DNA of 7,863 bases, taken from positions 1 through 7,863 of the forward strand of contig JADFOC010000107.1 of assembly GCA_022563075.1 (NCBI GenBank), given 5' to 3'. The notes under the pieces are model-generated. The model did no database searches and was not told where the DNA came from. It saw nothing but the letters and a program-made list of their open reading frames with translations. A program made the translations under genes and the position numbers. Position 1 is the stretch's first letter. Every line of letters begins with the position of its first letter. Positions 1-5,369 of this stretch are shown here, piece after piece. This DNA is from Pseudomonadota bacterium (GTDB lineage Bacteria > Pseudomonadota > Gammaproteobacteria > Pseudomonadales > Pseudohongiellaceae).

Positions 1-297
1 ATCGAAGAAGTGAATAAAGCGATAACCACAATGGATGAAAATACCCAGCAGAATGCCGCCCTGGTTGAAGAGGCTGCTGCAGCCAGTGAAGGCATGGGTC
101 ATCAGGCTGACGAGCTGAACGAGCAGATGAGATTCTTCAAAGTAAATGAAAGTGATGCCCAAACAACGACGGCACCCACATCGATGCCCGTCCATGCAGC
201 CGTTGAGAGCGCAGTGCCACGTGAAGAGGAAATCCCTCGACCACCTGCTGCCACCAAAGTTGCGTCAGCCGGCAATGGAGATTGGGAGGAGTTCTAA
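1..297 (+). CDS. Methyl-accepting chemotaxis protein, C-terminal end (5' truncated by the window)
   Basis: The frame is open from base 1 and ends at TAA 295-297, so only the last 98 residues are present. The first part (about residues 1-46) is the end of the coiled-coil MCP signalling domain: it carries the MDENTQQNAALVEEAAAASE segment typical of the descending methylation helix, where Gln/Glu pairs are the sites for CheR methylation and CheB demethylation or deamidation. About 47 residues of low-complexity linker rich in Ala, Pro, Thr and Glu follow, and the protein ends in DWEEF, which fits the xWxxF pentapeptide that tethers CheR and CheB in receptors such as E. coli Tar and Tsr. The receptor is an inner-membrane or cytosolic sensor controlling CheA; its ligand domain lies outside the window. 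No downstream che gene follows on this strand. Confidence 0.93.
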   Translation: MEEVNKAITTMDENTQQNAALVEEAAAASEGMGHQADELNEQMRFFKVNESDAQTTTAPTSMPVHAAVESAVPREEEIPRPPAATKVASAGNGDWEEF

Positions 298-313
298 GCA
301 GAGTTAAGATTTG

Positions 314-481
314 ATGATGGGACAAACTAAGTCGCTTAATTTTACACGGGTGTGTTCAAGCTGGGCCAATCTGCGTGATTTGCAAGCGTACTGTATCCGG
401 CAAGGTGACGAACTGGACAATCGGATTATTGAGGTTTTCTCACTAGAAAAGAAAGAAAATGCCGAGATTAGGACAGCATGA
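314..481 (+). CDS. Possible small protein of 55 residues, unrecognised
   Basis: Starting 16 bases after the MCP stop, two consecutive ATG codons (314 and 317) open a frame of 55 codons ending at TGA 479-481. The translation is compositionally protein-like: a middle segment WANLRDLQAYCIRQGDELDN is followed by a charged end rich in Lys and Glu. I see no signal peptide, membrane segment or known motif. There is no strong Shine-Dalgarno sequence, only a weak AGAG about ten bases before the first ATG. The position directly behind the MCP would allow co-transcription. It could equally be a remnant of a longer gene or a chance frame. Confidence 0.3.
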   Translation: MMGQTKSLNFTRVCSSWANLRDLQAYCIRQGDELDNRIIEVFSLEKKENAEIRTA

Positions 482-549
482 AAGCGCCCTATTCTGGTCT
501 CAAACTAGATTATTGCAGTGAACTTTTGCTGTCGACCACTGGCAGGTAT

Positions 550-918
550 TCATAGACTATCTGGATTTAGATCTTCTTTAAAAATAGTATCGAACGCGTC
601 AACCCAGCGTTTAAGGTCGTCACGCTTTCCTTCCACGAGTTCTAAACCCATCGTCAATTCCCCATCGATTTCAAATTCCCAACGCACTTCGGCCAGCAGC
701 AAATACATTGAAAATGGATAACCAATGCCAATCGTTATGTTGACCAAGGATCCAGGTGGGAGTAGCAATTCTGATTTACACCGTACTCCATGGGGGGAGA
801 AATCTATCGCTTCACAAGGGATTGATTTACCCACCAGGTCCGGATATTCCTGACAGGAATGAACGTGGACAAAAATGCCTATGTTGCGTTCAATTCTGGT
901 TTCGCTTCGTTGCTCCAT
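550..918 (-). CDS. PilZ-domain protein, copy 1 (predicted c-di-GMP receptor)
   Basis: A 122-residue single-domain PilZ protein on the minus strand, stop TGA at 552-550. The two parts of the c-di-GMP site are present: R4-x-x-x-R8 near the N-terminus (MEQRSETR) and D39-F-S-P-H-G44 (the D/N-x-S-x-x-G motif), followed by beta-barrel strands such as the EVRWEFEI segment and a C-terminal helix (DDLKRWVDAFDTIF). It should bind c-di-GMP in the cytoplasm; the output partner cannot be told from sequence. I start it at the internal ATG at 918 because copy 2 shares MEQRSETR, whereas the frame's upstream ATG (993) has no counterpart in copy 2, which has a TAG there. Neither start has a convincing ribosome-binding site. 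About 83 of 120 residues match copy 2 by hand alignment. Confidence 0.85.
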   Translation of the reverse strand: MEQRSETRIERNIGIFVHVHSCQEYPDLVGKSIPCEAIDFSPHGVRCKSELLLPPGSLVNITIGIGYPFSMYLLLAEVRWEFEIDGELTMGLELVEGKRDDLKRWVDAFDTIFKEDLNPDSL

Positions 919-1150
919 GCTTGCTTTATCTCGGTGGATAAGTTGGGCCTGACCCGAGTCTCTACCAAGAGTATTGGGCGCAGCCGCGGGCATACTGGGA
1001 ATTGGTTCAATTATGATGGTTTGAGTGGCGATTTTCTAGTTGCCAGGATTGGGGGAAGATTAGTCGTTATTGAATACCTGGCTCTGGGTCGAGGTAGCCG
1101 AGATTATCTCGATCGAGGTTTCGGTTTGGAGGAGCCAGGGTCAGGTCTGC
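551..1150 (-). repeat. Duplicated segment, unit 1 (PilZ gene plus upstream DNA)
   Basis: Similarity to unit 2 covers the whole PilZ coding region and continues upstream of the start. Conserved patches on the + strand include TTCAATTATGATGGTTTGAG near 1007 (matching 1797 onward) and CTGGCTCTGGGTCGAGGTAG near 1078 (matching 1870 onward). Both units also have GGGTCAGG further out, at 1138 here and 1924 in unit 2. Offset between units is about 790 bases. The stretch 919-1339 has no supported gene; it holds the leader of copy 1, the palindromes at 1099-1117, and the 3' flank of copy 2. Confidence 0.7.
1099..1117. promoter_or_regulatory. Overlapping palindromes upstream of PilZ copy 1
   Basis: CGAGATTATCTCG (1099-1111) is a perfect palindrome of 6-bp arms around one base, and it overlaps CTCGATCGAG (1108-1117), a perfect 10-bp palindrome. 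Together they give three alternating CGAG/CTCG half-sites about 180 bases upstream of the copy 1 start. This resembles a protein-binding site, but I cannot name a regulator, and unit 2 does not preserve it. Confidence 0.25.
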
Positions 1151-1263
1151 ACTGACACGTCTCCTTCAGTATTACTAGCTATTAATCGTTTAGTGAACCG
1201 GTGAGTGCCATCAGCAGTCAGTGGAATTTACCAATCAACCGGCCAACCTGATTTAAGTCGCTG

Positions 1264-1288
1264 GGCTATTGCTCACCCTTAAATAGCC
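1264..1288. other. Hairpin downstream of PilZ copy 2
   Basis: GGCTATT (1264-1270) and AATAGCC (1282-1288) form a perfect 7-bp stem with an 11-base loop, about 50 bases beyond the stop of the second PilZ gene in its direction of transcription. No T-run follows on the minus strand, so it is not a classical intrinsic terminator; it may be a 3'-end stabilising hairpin or chance. Confidence 0.25.
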
Positions 1289-1339
1289 GATTGTCTGAGA
1301 ATAAAGTACGCAGTAAGGGATATGGTTGAAGCTCCTCTA

Positions 1340-1702
1340 CTATATTAGACTTAGATCTTCGTCAAAAATAGTATCGAACTCTTCGACCCAGCGTTTCAGG
1401 TCGTTATCTGCTCCGTCCTGAAGCTGCAATCCCATTGTCAATTTGCCGTTGATCTCAAATTCCCAGCGAACTTCGCCTAAAAGCAAAAACATCGAAAATG
1501 GATCACCAACGTTAATCGTTATGCGGACTAATGATCCAGGTGTGAGCAGCTTCTCTGATCTACACCTGATTCCGTGCCTGGAGAAATCTAAAGCTTGGCA
1601 AGGGATTGACATGCCTACCAGATCGGAGTTTTCTTTACAGGATTCAACTTGCACAAGAATGCTTATTTCTCGTTCAGTCCTGGTTTCACTGCGCTGTTCC
1701 AT
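1340..1702 (-). CDS. PilZ-domain protein, copy 2 (predicted c-di-GMP receptor)
   Basis: A 120-residue paralogue of the PilZ protein at 550-918, lying upstream of it in the same direction. R4-x-x-x-R8 and D39-F-S-R-H-G44 are both retained, so c-di-GMP binding is predicted. Differences cluster in surface loops (residues 9-25 and 92-100), while core segments such as EVRWEFEI, PGSLV and DLKRWV are unchanged, which suggests both copies are under selection for the fold. The start at ATG 1702 is chosen because of the shared MEQRSETR N-terminus; a longer form would need the TTG at 1771, and the frame is closed by TAG just upstream of that. A candidate promoter at 1793-1819 and a 27-bp dyad at 1822-1848 lie upstream. 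About 420 bases separate its stop from the copy 1 start, so the copies probably have separate promoters. Confidence 0.85.
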   Translation of the reverse strand: MEQRSETRTEREISILVQVESCKENSDLVGMSIPCQALDFSRHGIRCRSEKLLTPGSLVRITINVGDPFSMFLLLGEVRWEFEINGKLTMGLQLQDGADNDLKRWVEEFDTIFDEDLSLI

Positions 1703-1792
1703 ACTAAGTGCATCCCAGTGTGCGATCGCGTCAAGTGCGGCCTCCCCTTCACAGTGAGGAACATTGGGCAAAGCCGAAGGCTACAGGGAACT

Positions 1793-1819
1793 ATTATCAA
1801 TTATTACGGTTTGAGTCAA
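1793..1819 (-). promoter_or_regulatory. Candidate sigma70 promoter for PilZ copy 2
   Basis: On the minus strand TTGACT (1819-1814) is followed after 15 bases by GATAAT (1798-1793), five of six matches to each consensus box but with a short spacer. Transcription would start near 1786, giving a leader of about 85 bases. The corresponding DNA of unit 1 keeps CATAAT but has lost the TTGACT box. Confidence 0.35.
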
Positions 1820-1821
1820 TA

Positions 1822-1848
1822 CTTCTTAGACTCTAAGAGTCTGTGAAG
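1822..1848. promoter_or_regulatory. 27-bp interrupted palindrome next to the -35 box of PilZ copy 2
   Basis: The site reads CTTC, TT, AGACTC, TAA, GAGTCT, GT, GAAG: two nested perfect arm pairs (6 bp and 4 bp) placed symmetrically. It starts three bases upstream of the candidate -35 box, a typical place for an activator or a repressor operator. Unit 1 has no such dyad at the homologous position. The binding protein is unknown. Confidence 0.4.
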
Positions 1849-1916
1849 AGTGCCTCCTTGTCTAAAAAGCTGGTTCTGGATCGAGGTGGTGGGAACATCT
1901 TGGCCCAGGGCTAAGA

Positions 1917-2007
1917 TCAATTAGGGTCAGGGTGGGTATTCATTTTAAGTCTGCTGCAAGTGCCGCTGGATATCAGGGTACAAAGGAAAAGACCTGACCC
2001 CAATTGA
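1917..2007. repeat. 91-bp element with terminal inverted repeats, REP/RAYT-type
   Basis: TCAATTAGGGTCAGG (1917-1931) is inverted as CCTGACCCCAATTGA (1993-2007), 14 of 15 positions matching. The outer sequence, including AATTGGGGTCAGGTCTTTTC on the minus strand, resembles termini commonly found around REP-associated Y1 transposase (RAYT/TnpA-REP) genes. No transposase is present here, so this would be a non-autonomous copy or a remnant. The inner sequence between the arms does not encode anything I recognise. Confidence 0.5.
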
Positions 2008-2191
2008 GTTCCTGTTTTATGCGATCAACATAAAAATAGAATACTCTTTAGCAGAACAGCGAACAGCGTGTCCGGCGAATATGCGTAGCATGCCCGACTT
2101 ATTAATTGGCGGTGTCACAGTTTATAACCCAGAAGAATTCGAAATCGAATAACGTGCTTCAATTTCTTTAGCTGCTACCGAGGATGATTAT
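2008..2191 (+). other. Stretch without a supported gene; unrecognised open frame
   Basis: Between the inverted-repeat element and the GST-like gene, one + strand frame is open from 1949 to TAA 2150-2152 without a good start; its first ATG is at 2081 and gives 23 residues (MRSMPDLLIGGVTVYNPEEF plus three more). The amino acid pattern looks more protein-like than random, so this may be the 3' remnant of a lost gene interrupted by the element. No family is recognisable. No terminator is evident for the GST-like gene, which ends at 2192. Confidence 0.25.
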
Positions 2192-3247
2192 TTAGGTCTC
2201 GAGTAACTGTGACAGGCCGGTTGAAATCAGCTTCTCGCGCAGCAATCGCTTATGCGCCATTGAAAGCACTTGGTATTTCTCTCGAATCCAGGTAAGACAC
2301 TTCGCCTGATATGGAAACGGATGTTGTTGCCACGGCCTACCGTCTAAAATCGTTTCCAACAGGTCCTTCCCTGCCGCGACGGCGTCTGCATTGGCTAACA
2401 GATACGGCGCATAGATCTGCCCTACTTCACCGAGAATTGCGGTCAGTGTCTCGGGCAAATTGCCGGCATCGATCCAGTCACCGTCCAAAATCTCATAGCC
2501 GGAAAGGTCTTCCAACGACTCGGTCCACGCGTAAACCCGGGGCGCGCTGGCGACGATGTATTTTTGTGGTGTGGGATCGAAAAGTGCCAAACAGGTCAAT
2601 TGTCCGTAGATGGCAAAGTCGCAAGCGGCAGGTCTTTTGCCTAACAAAAATGGGAACTGTTGCAGATGCTTATCGAGCAAACTGATGAAACGTTCGAAGC
2701 TTTGTTCGATAGTTTGGCGGGTGATGTCATTGGAACCGACGTAGCTCAGCCTCGATATTTGCAACTGGGAGATCGCCTTGCCTTGGTCGGCGATCTGCTC
2801 TTCGGTGGCGGTGGTATTGTGCCAGCGAGGCAGCATTTCCGCGGCCTTGGCGATGTCGTCCCGATAACTCCAGCGATAATGAAACATGGCCTTGGTTAAC
2901 CACTCATCGGCATAGTCTTCCAGTACATAATCGATAAATGCCAGCGCTGCATTAGCTGGAATAACCGACCTGCTCGGGAAACGATTTTCGAATTCACGTA
3001 TCAGCGGCGTCGAGTCACAAACAGCCTGTTCCTGCCCTGCCTCATCTTGCAAATAGAATGTTGGCAACAAGGCTACCTTAGGTTTGGGTCGCGTCCGATA
3101 TCGCCCCTTATCCGGATCGATTGGATGACGCGATCCAGGTAACAAGCGATAGGCAATCCTGCGGTAACGTAACAGCGCAAGCATCTTGCGGGTGTAGGGC
3201 GAACCAGGTACTCCCATTAGTTCCAGTGGCGGTTGAGAATCTGACAT
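2192..3247 (-). CDS. Glutathione S-transferase-like protein with C-terminal extension
   Basis: A cytoplasmic protein of 351 residues. The N-terminal thioredoxin-like domain begins at about residue 8 with LELMGVPGSPYTRKMLALL, where GSPYTR occupies the usual active-site loop with no cysteine. P62 in LLPTFYL is the expected cis-proline, and D78-S79-T80 in CDSTPLIREFE matches the D/E-S-T/N element that contacts the gamma-glutamyl group of glutathione. The helical C-terminal domain runs from about 100 to 245 and contains LLGKRPAACDFAIYGQL (201-217), the conserved second-domain helix with D210. A further stretch of about 85 residues follows, making it longer than typical GSTs (200-230 residues). 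Substrate cannot be inferred. The start is the ATG at 3247, with no strong Shine-Dalgarno. It lies 87 bases after the secreted-protein gene in the same direction, so the two may form an operon. Confidence 0.85.
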   Translation of the reverse strand: MSDSQPPLELMGVPGSPYTRKMLALLRYRRIAYRLLPGSRHPIDPDKGRYRTRPKPKVALLPTFYLQDEAGQEQAVCDSTPLIREFENRFPSRSVIPANAALAFIDYVLEDYADEWLTKAMFHYRWSYRDDIAKAAEMLPRWHNTTATEEQIADQGKAISQLQISRLSYVGSNDITRQTIEQSFERFISLLDKHLQQFPFLLGKRPAACDFAIYGQLTCLALFDPTPQKYIVASAPRVYAWTESLEDLSGYEILDGDWIDAGNLPETLTAILGEVGQIYAPYLLANADAVAAGKDLLETILDGRPWQQHPFPYQAKCLTWIREKYQVLSMAHKRLLREKLISTGLSQLLET

Positions 3248-3334
3248 ATAACTATGGCGTAAGTGTATGCGTCGATTGAATGGGCCGAAGCAAAGCCCGG
3301 AGTGGTGCTCTAACCAACATTGCCAGGCACGCGG

Positions 3335-4345
3335 CTACTGTTTCTGCCCAGCTTGCTGTCGTTCCAGTTGCCTTGCTCCGGCGAGTATTCCAGCCAGGGC
3401 GTAGTTGCCTTCATGACAAGCATACTCATACATGGATTCGTGATCGGGCCTGGCATTGAACATCAACTCACCGGTGAAGGCTTGGCTAAAAACAGTGGGG
3501 TCTTCAACCGTGAAGCTGTAGAGGATGCCTGATTCCGATACCCGGCTGAAACGTTCGGTAACTTTGAGATTCTCCGAAGCGCCACGAAAACTTTGCTGCG
3601 AATTAAAACCCAGCGTCTCGACGATCAAGGTGTCACCGTCCCAGTGACCGATCGAATCACCCATCCATTTTTTCATGCCCGCTAAATGATGATCATCGTC
3701 TATGCGGATAATGCGTGCATCGTGCGCCATCTCTGCAAGAATCAGCACATAGTCGTCGGTTTGCACGAATTGGTAATTATTGTTGTACATCACCGGCAAC
3801 ATGGGCGGCCCGGAATGGGAACCAAACGCAAGTAGGCATCTTTCTGCCAGAGGTCGCGCTTCGGGGCCATCAAAGCGGCCTGGGGCGCTTGGATCGCGGC
3901 GGAAGCGAGCACGTGGATCGCCAAGGTAGGGAATTTGCCCGTTAGGCGGATCGATGATAATAGAAGAGCGATACTCCCCATTAATTTGCTGAATTCGGGT
4001 GCCCAGATCCTTCCAGAATTCGTTATAGCCATCTTCAGTATTGCCATCGTCGCCGGCCTGTGCGCCGAAACCGGCGCCACGATCGGGGTCGCTGTCTGCA
4101 AATTCTGCCGTCAGGTATTCCTGATGGCCACTCTCCAAGCGGGCAACTTGCTCGGCGCTCAACGCCCTGATTTCGGTAAATTCTTGGGACCGCGTCAGCG
4201 GAGTCAACGTCTTATTCGTCCAGATCCCCTGTAGATCTGGTTTGCCACTGGCAGTACGTGGCATTACCCAGTCCTGTGCCAGACTCACGGAGCCAACCAC
4301 CACTAGCAGAATGCTGCCAATGCTTAAAATCCATGTCTTGCGCAT
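3335..4345 (-). CDS. Secreted protein of a widespread uncharacterised family
   Basis: A 336-residue protein beginning at ATG 4345, preceded eight bases upstream by GGGAG (minus strand, 4358-4354). The frame continues upstream to 4423, but only the 4345 start gives a proper signal peptide: Met-Arg-Lys, a hydrophobic run WILSIGSILLVVVGSVS, and a likely cleavage after SLA (residue 23). The mature protein opens with GKPDLQGIWTN (34-44). It then carries segments I know from many bacterial hypothetical proteins of this type: ERCLLAF (168-174), PPMLP and YNNNYQ (180-192), EMAHDARIIRID (205-216), WMGDSIGHWDGDTLIVET (227-244), FRGASENL (253-260) and YEYACHEGNYA (306-316). The repeated aromatic and acidic beta-strand motifs suggest a periplasmic beta-rich fold. 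No reaction is established to my knowledge. It lies upstream of the GST-like gene in the same direction. Confidence 0.85.
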   Translation of the reverse strand: MRKTWILSIGSILLVVVGSVSLAQDWVMPRTASGKPDLQGIWTNKTLTPLTRSQEFTEIRALSAEQVARLESGHQEYLTAEFADSDPDRGAGFGAQAGDDGNTEDGYNEFWKDLGTRIQQINGEYRSSIIIDPPNGQIPYLGDPRARFRRDPSAPGRFDGPEARPLAERCLLAFGSHSGPPMLPVMYNNNYQFVQTDDYVLILAEMAHDARIIRIDDDHHLAGMKKWMGDSIGHWDGDTLIVETLGFNSQQSFRGASENLKVTERFSRVSESGILYSFTVEDPTVFSQAFTGELMFNARPDHESMYEYACHEGNYALAGILAGARQLERQQAGQKQ

Positions 4346-4593
4346 GTTGTTTTCTCCCAACCCTGTGCCGTGCTTTCTTAATGTAATTTCTACAACGGTT
4401 GCACTTGTATTTATGCTGATCACGTTAACTCAAAGCGAAGGTGTTGTAAAAGCACGTTGCATAGCCATCGCGCAGTTTTCCACCGATCTTTGTTGGTCGC
4501 CTGCAACGACCGCTCGCTGGCTTCGACGCGGCGCATACCGAGGCCTGCATGCAAGAGATAGCGATCGGTCGCAGAGAAACATGAGGGAAACAA

Positions 4594-4855
4594 GTGGAGA
4601 TCGAGCCTCTTATGGCAAGTCTGATGCTTTCGCTGGACAGCAGCGTAGACATGGCACCGTTGGCAGCGGTTTCGACGCGCGACATGCGCAGGAATTGTCA
4701 GCTCCTTAGGTGAGGTCTGGCCAATCGAATGTTACCGCGTATTATTTCCCTCTCTGAAATTCAGGCCTGATTTAAGCGCCCATTGTATCGAGACAGCGAT
4801 TGGATAATTCCCTTGTATCAGGTCGATCTGCCGATTGCTGGGAGGTCGGAAAACG
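4594..4855 (+). pseudogene. Decayed AraC-family HTH domain, possibly of the GlxA type
   Basis: Reading through frame changes on the + strand recovers the order of an AraC C-terminal domain. Frame 1 (GTG 4594 to TGA 4713) gives LMASLMLSLDSSVDMAPLAA then STRDMRRN, like the first helix-turn-helix of GlxA-like regulators, with about three residues missing after LAA. A shift near 4697 gives SLGEVWPIECYRVL, matching the linker pattern LGxSPxxYYxxLR, then RPDLSAHCIETAIG, matching TDLSVxEIAxxxGF. After an in-frame stop (4805-4807) the frame continues FPCIRSICRLLGGR, resembling the second helix-turn-helix. Helices thus occur in the right order with two interruptions. I could not recover the N-terminal DJ-1-like domain in 4346-4593, which shows no supported gene. 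The family assignment is by eye. Confidence 0.45.
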
Positions 4856-4857
4856 CA

Positions 4858-4892
4858 TATAGCGAACCGCTATAAAGGAGTACTTTGATAGC
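4858..4892. promoter_or_regulatory. Overlapping, mutually exclusive hairpins
   Basis: TATAGCG (4858-4864) and CGCTATA (4868-4874) are a perfect 7-bp inverted repeat separated by AAC. The right arm can instead pair with downstream sequence: GCTATAAAG (4869-4877) with CTTTGATAGC (4883-4892), a 9-bp stem with one bulged G and loop GAGTA. The loop holds AAAGGAG, a good Shine-Dalgarno core (4874-4880). The arrangement could be an operator with three half-sites or an RNA switch, but no convincing gene starts behind it. Confidence 0.35.
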
Positions 4893-4986
4893 AAAACAAA
4901 GTTTAATAATACATCAATTTAGCTTTCTAATTGCCACCTAACAAGTGGTATCTTAGTAGTTCAAATTTACATCATGGTCGACAGCC

Positions 4987-5301
4987 ATGCCTGACACTGA
5001 ATCCGATAGCATCAGCCTGATCGGCTTAGACTGGTGCCATAAATTACGTGAAGTCGATATCGATCTAGTCCTGCAGAGGATATGTGACTGGAACGGCAGT
5101 GCAGGGGCTGCAACGACATGGGTGCAGACGCAAATCAAGTTATTCAGCTCGCGACACCCACAGCAGCATAGTCTTAGCCACATAATCTCGTCTATCGCCT
5201 TTGTCGAAATGTCCAAGCTTGATAAATCACGGCATCTGCCTGTCACCCGAACTCGTTTGAGTAATGACGATCAGATGAATCTTGGCGCTTCGAAGCTTTA
5301 A
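4987..5301 (+). CDS. Doubtful hypothetical protein of 104 residues
   Basis: An ATG frame from 4987 to TAA 5299-5301 between the AraC remnant and modE, on the modE strand. The N-terminal half is acidic and fairly protein-like (DWCHKLREVDIDLVLQRICD), the C-terminal end is basic and polar. There is no clear ribosome-binding site, signal peptide or membrane segment, and no family that I recognise. The opposite strand carries an overlapping frame that is cysteine-rich and less plausible. If real, it ends 81 bases before modE; the modE promoter candidate lies in that gap, so they would not need to be co-transcribed. Confidence 0.3.
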   Translation: MPDTESDSISLIGLDWCHKLREVDIDLVLQRICDWNGSAGAATTWVQTQIKLFSSRHPQQHSLSHIISSIAFVEMSKLDKSRHLPVTRTRLSNDDQMNLGASKL

Positions 5302-5323
5302 ATCTAATCTTCAATCAATGACT

Positions 5324-5352
5324 ATGAGACGCATGCCAAATTTAGGCATAAT
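5324..5352 (+). promoter_or_regulatory. Candidate modE promoter
   Basis: ATGAGA (5324-5329, four of six matches to the -35 consensus) and CATAAT (5347-5352, five of six to the -10) are separated by 17 bases. Transcription would start near 5359, giving a short leader of about 25 bases before the TTG start of modE. Confidence 0.4.
5333..5349. promoter_or_regulatory. Inverted repeat in the modE promoter spacer
   Basis: ATGCCAAATTTAGGCAT has perfect 5-bp arms around seven A/T bases. It fills the spacer and overlaps the -10 box of the candidate promoter, where a bound protein would block transcription. It does not look like the classical ModE box, whose half-sites are CGNTATATA-like. Confidence 0.35.
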
Positions 5353-5356
5353 GCAG

Positions 5357-5369
5357 ATCACACTGTGAT
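5357..5369. promoter_or_regulatory. Palindrome at the predicted modE transcription start
   Basis: ATCACACTGTGAT is a perfect palindrome with 6-bp arms and one central base. It spans the expected transcription start and ends just before the Shine-Dalgarno GAGGG (5372-5376), so it could act as an operator or, as RNA, as a very tight stem limited by its one-base loop. The binding factor is unknown. Confidence 0.35.

Larger units (their letters stand above)
1340..1931 (-). repeat. Duplicated segment, unit 2 (PilZ gene plus upstream DNA)
   Basis: This is the partner of unit 1. Upstream of the gene, the DNA has diverged more than the coding part but can still be aligned in patches, ending near the GGGTCAGG at 1924-1931, which also forms the left end of the inverted-repeat element at 1917-2007. 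The region 1703-1916 has no other gene. Confidence 0.7.

Noticed and set aside
859..1155. Plus-strand frame of 98 codons opposite PilZ copy 1
   Set aside because: It is antisense to the conserved PilZ start region and its glycine/arginine-rich end reads like non-coding DNA.
2114..2213. GTCACAGTT (2114-2122) inverted as AACTGTGAC (2205-2213)
   Set aside because: The right arm is inside the end of the GST-like coding sequence, the loop is over 80 bases, and no transposon features accompany it; probably chance.
4425..4685. Minus-strand frame of 86 codons upstream of the secreted-protein gene
   Set aside because: No ribosome-binding site or family pattern, and the composition (Cys, Ser, Arg rich) looks like antisense of decayed DNA.
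4242..4709. Long + strand frame of 155 codons
   Set aside because: Its first third is antisense to the signal peptide region of the secreted protein, the translation is Arg/Ser-rich with no motif, and the AraC-like signal lies in other frames.
4885..4941. Possible leader peptide: TTG start four bases after AAAGGAG, 18 codons
   Set aside because: Spacing is too short, the start codon is weak and the peptide has no regulatory codon pattern; the hairpins are a better description of this stretch.
4953..5246. Minus-strand frame of 97 codons
   Set aside because: A CysCysCysGlyCys run and frequent Arg/Ser suggest a shadow; the overlapping + strand frame is more plausible, though also weak.
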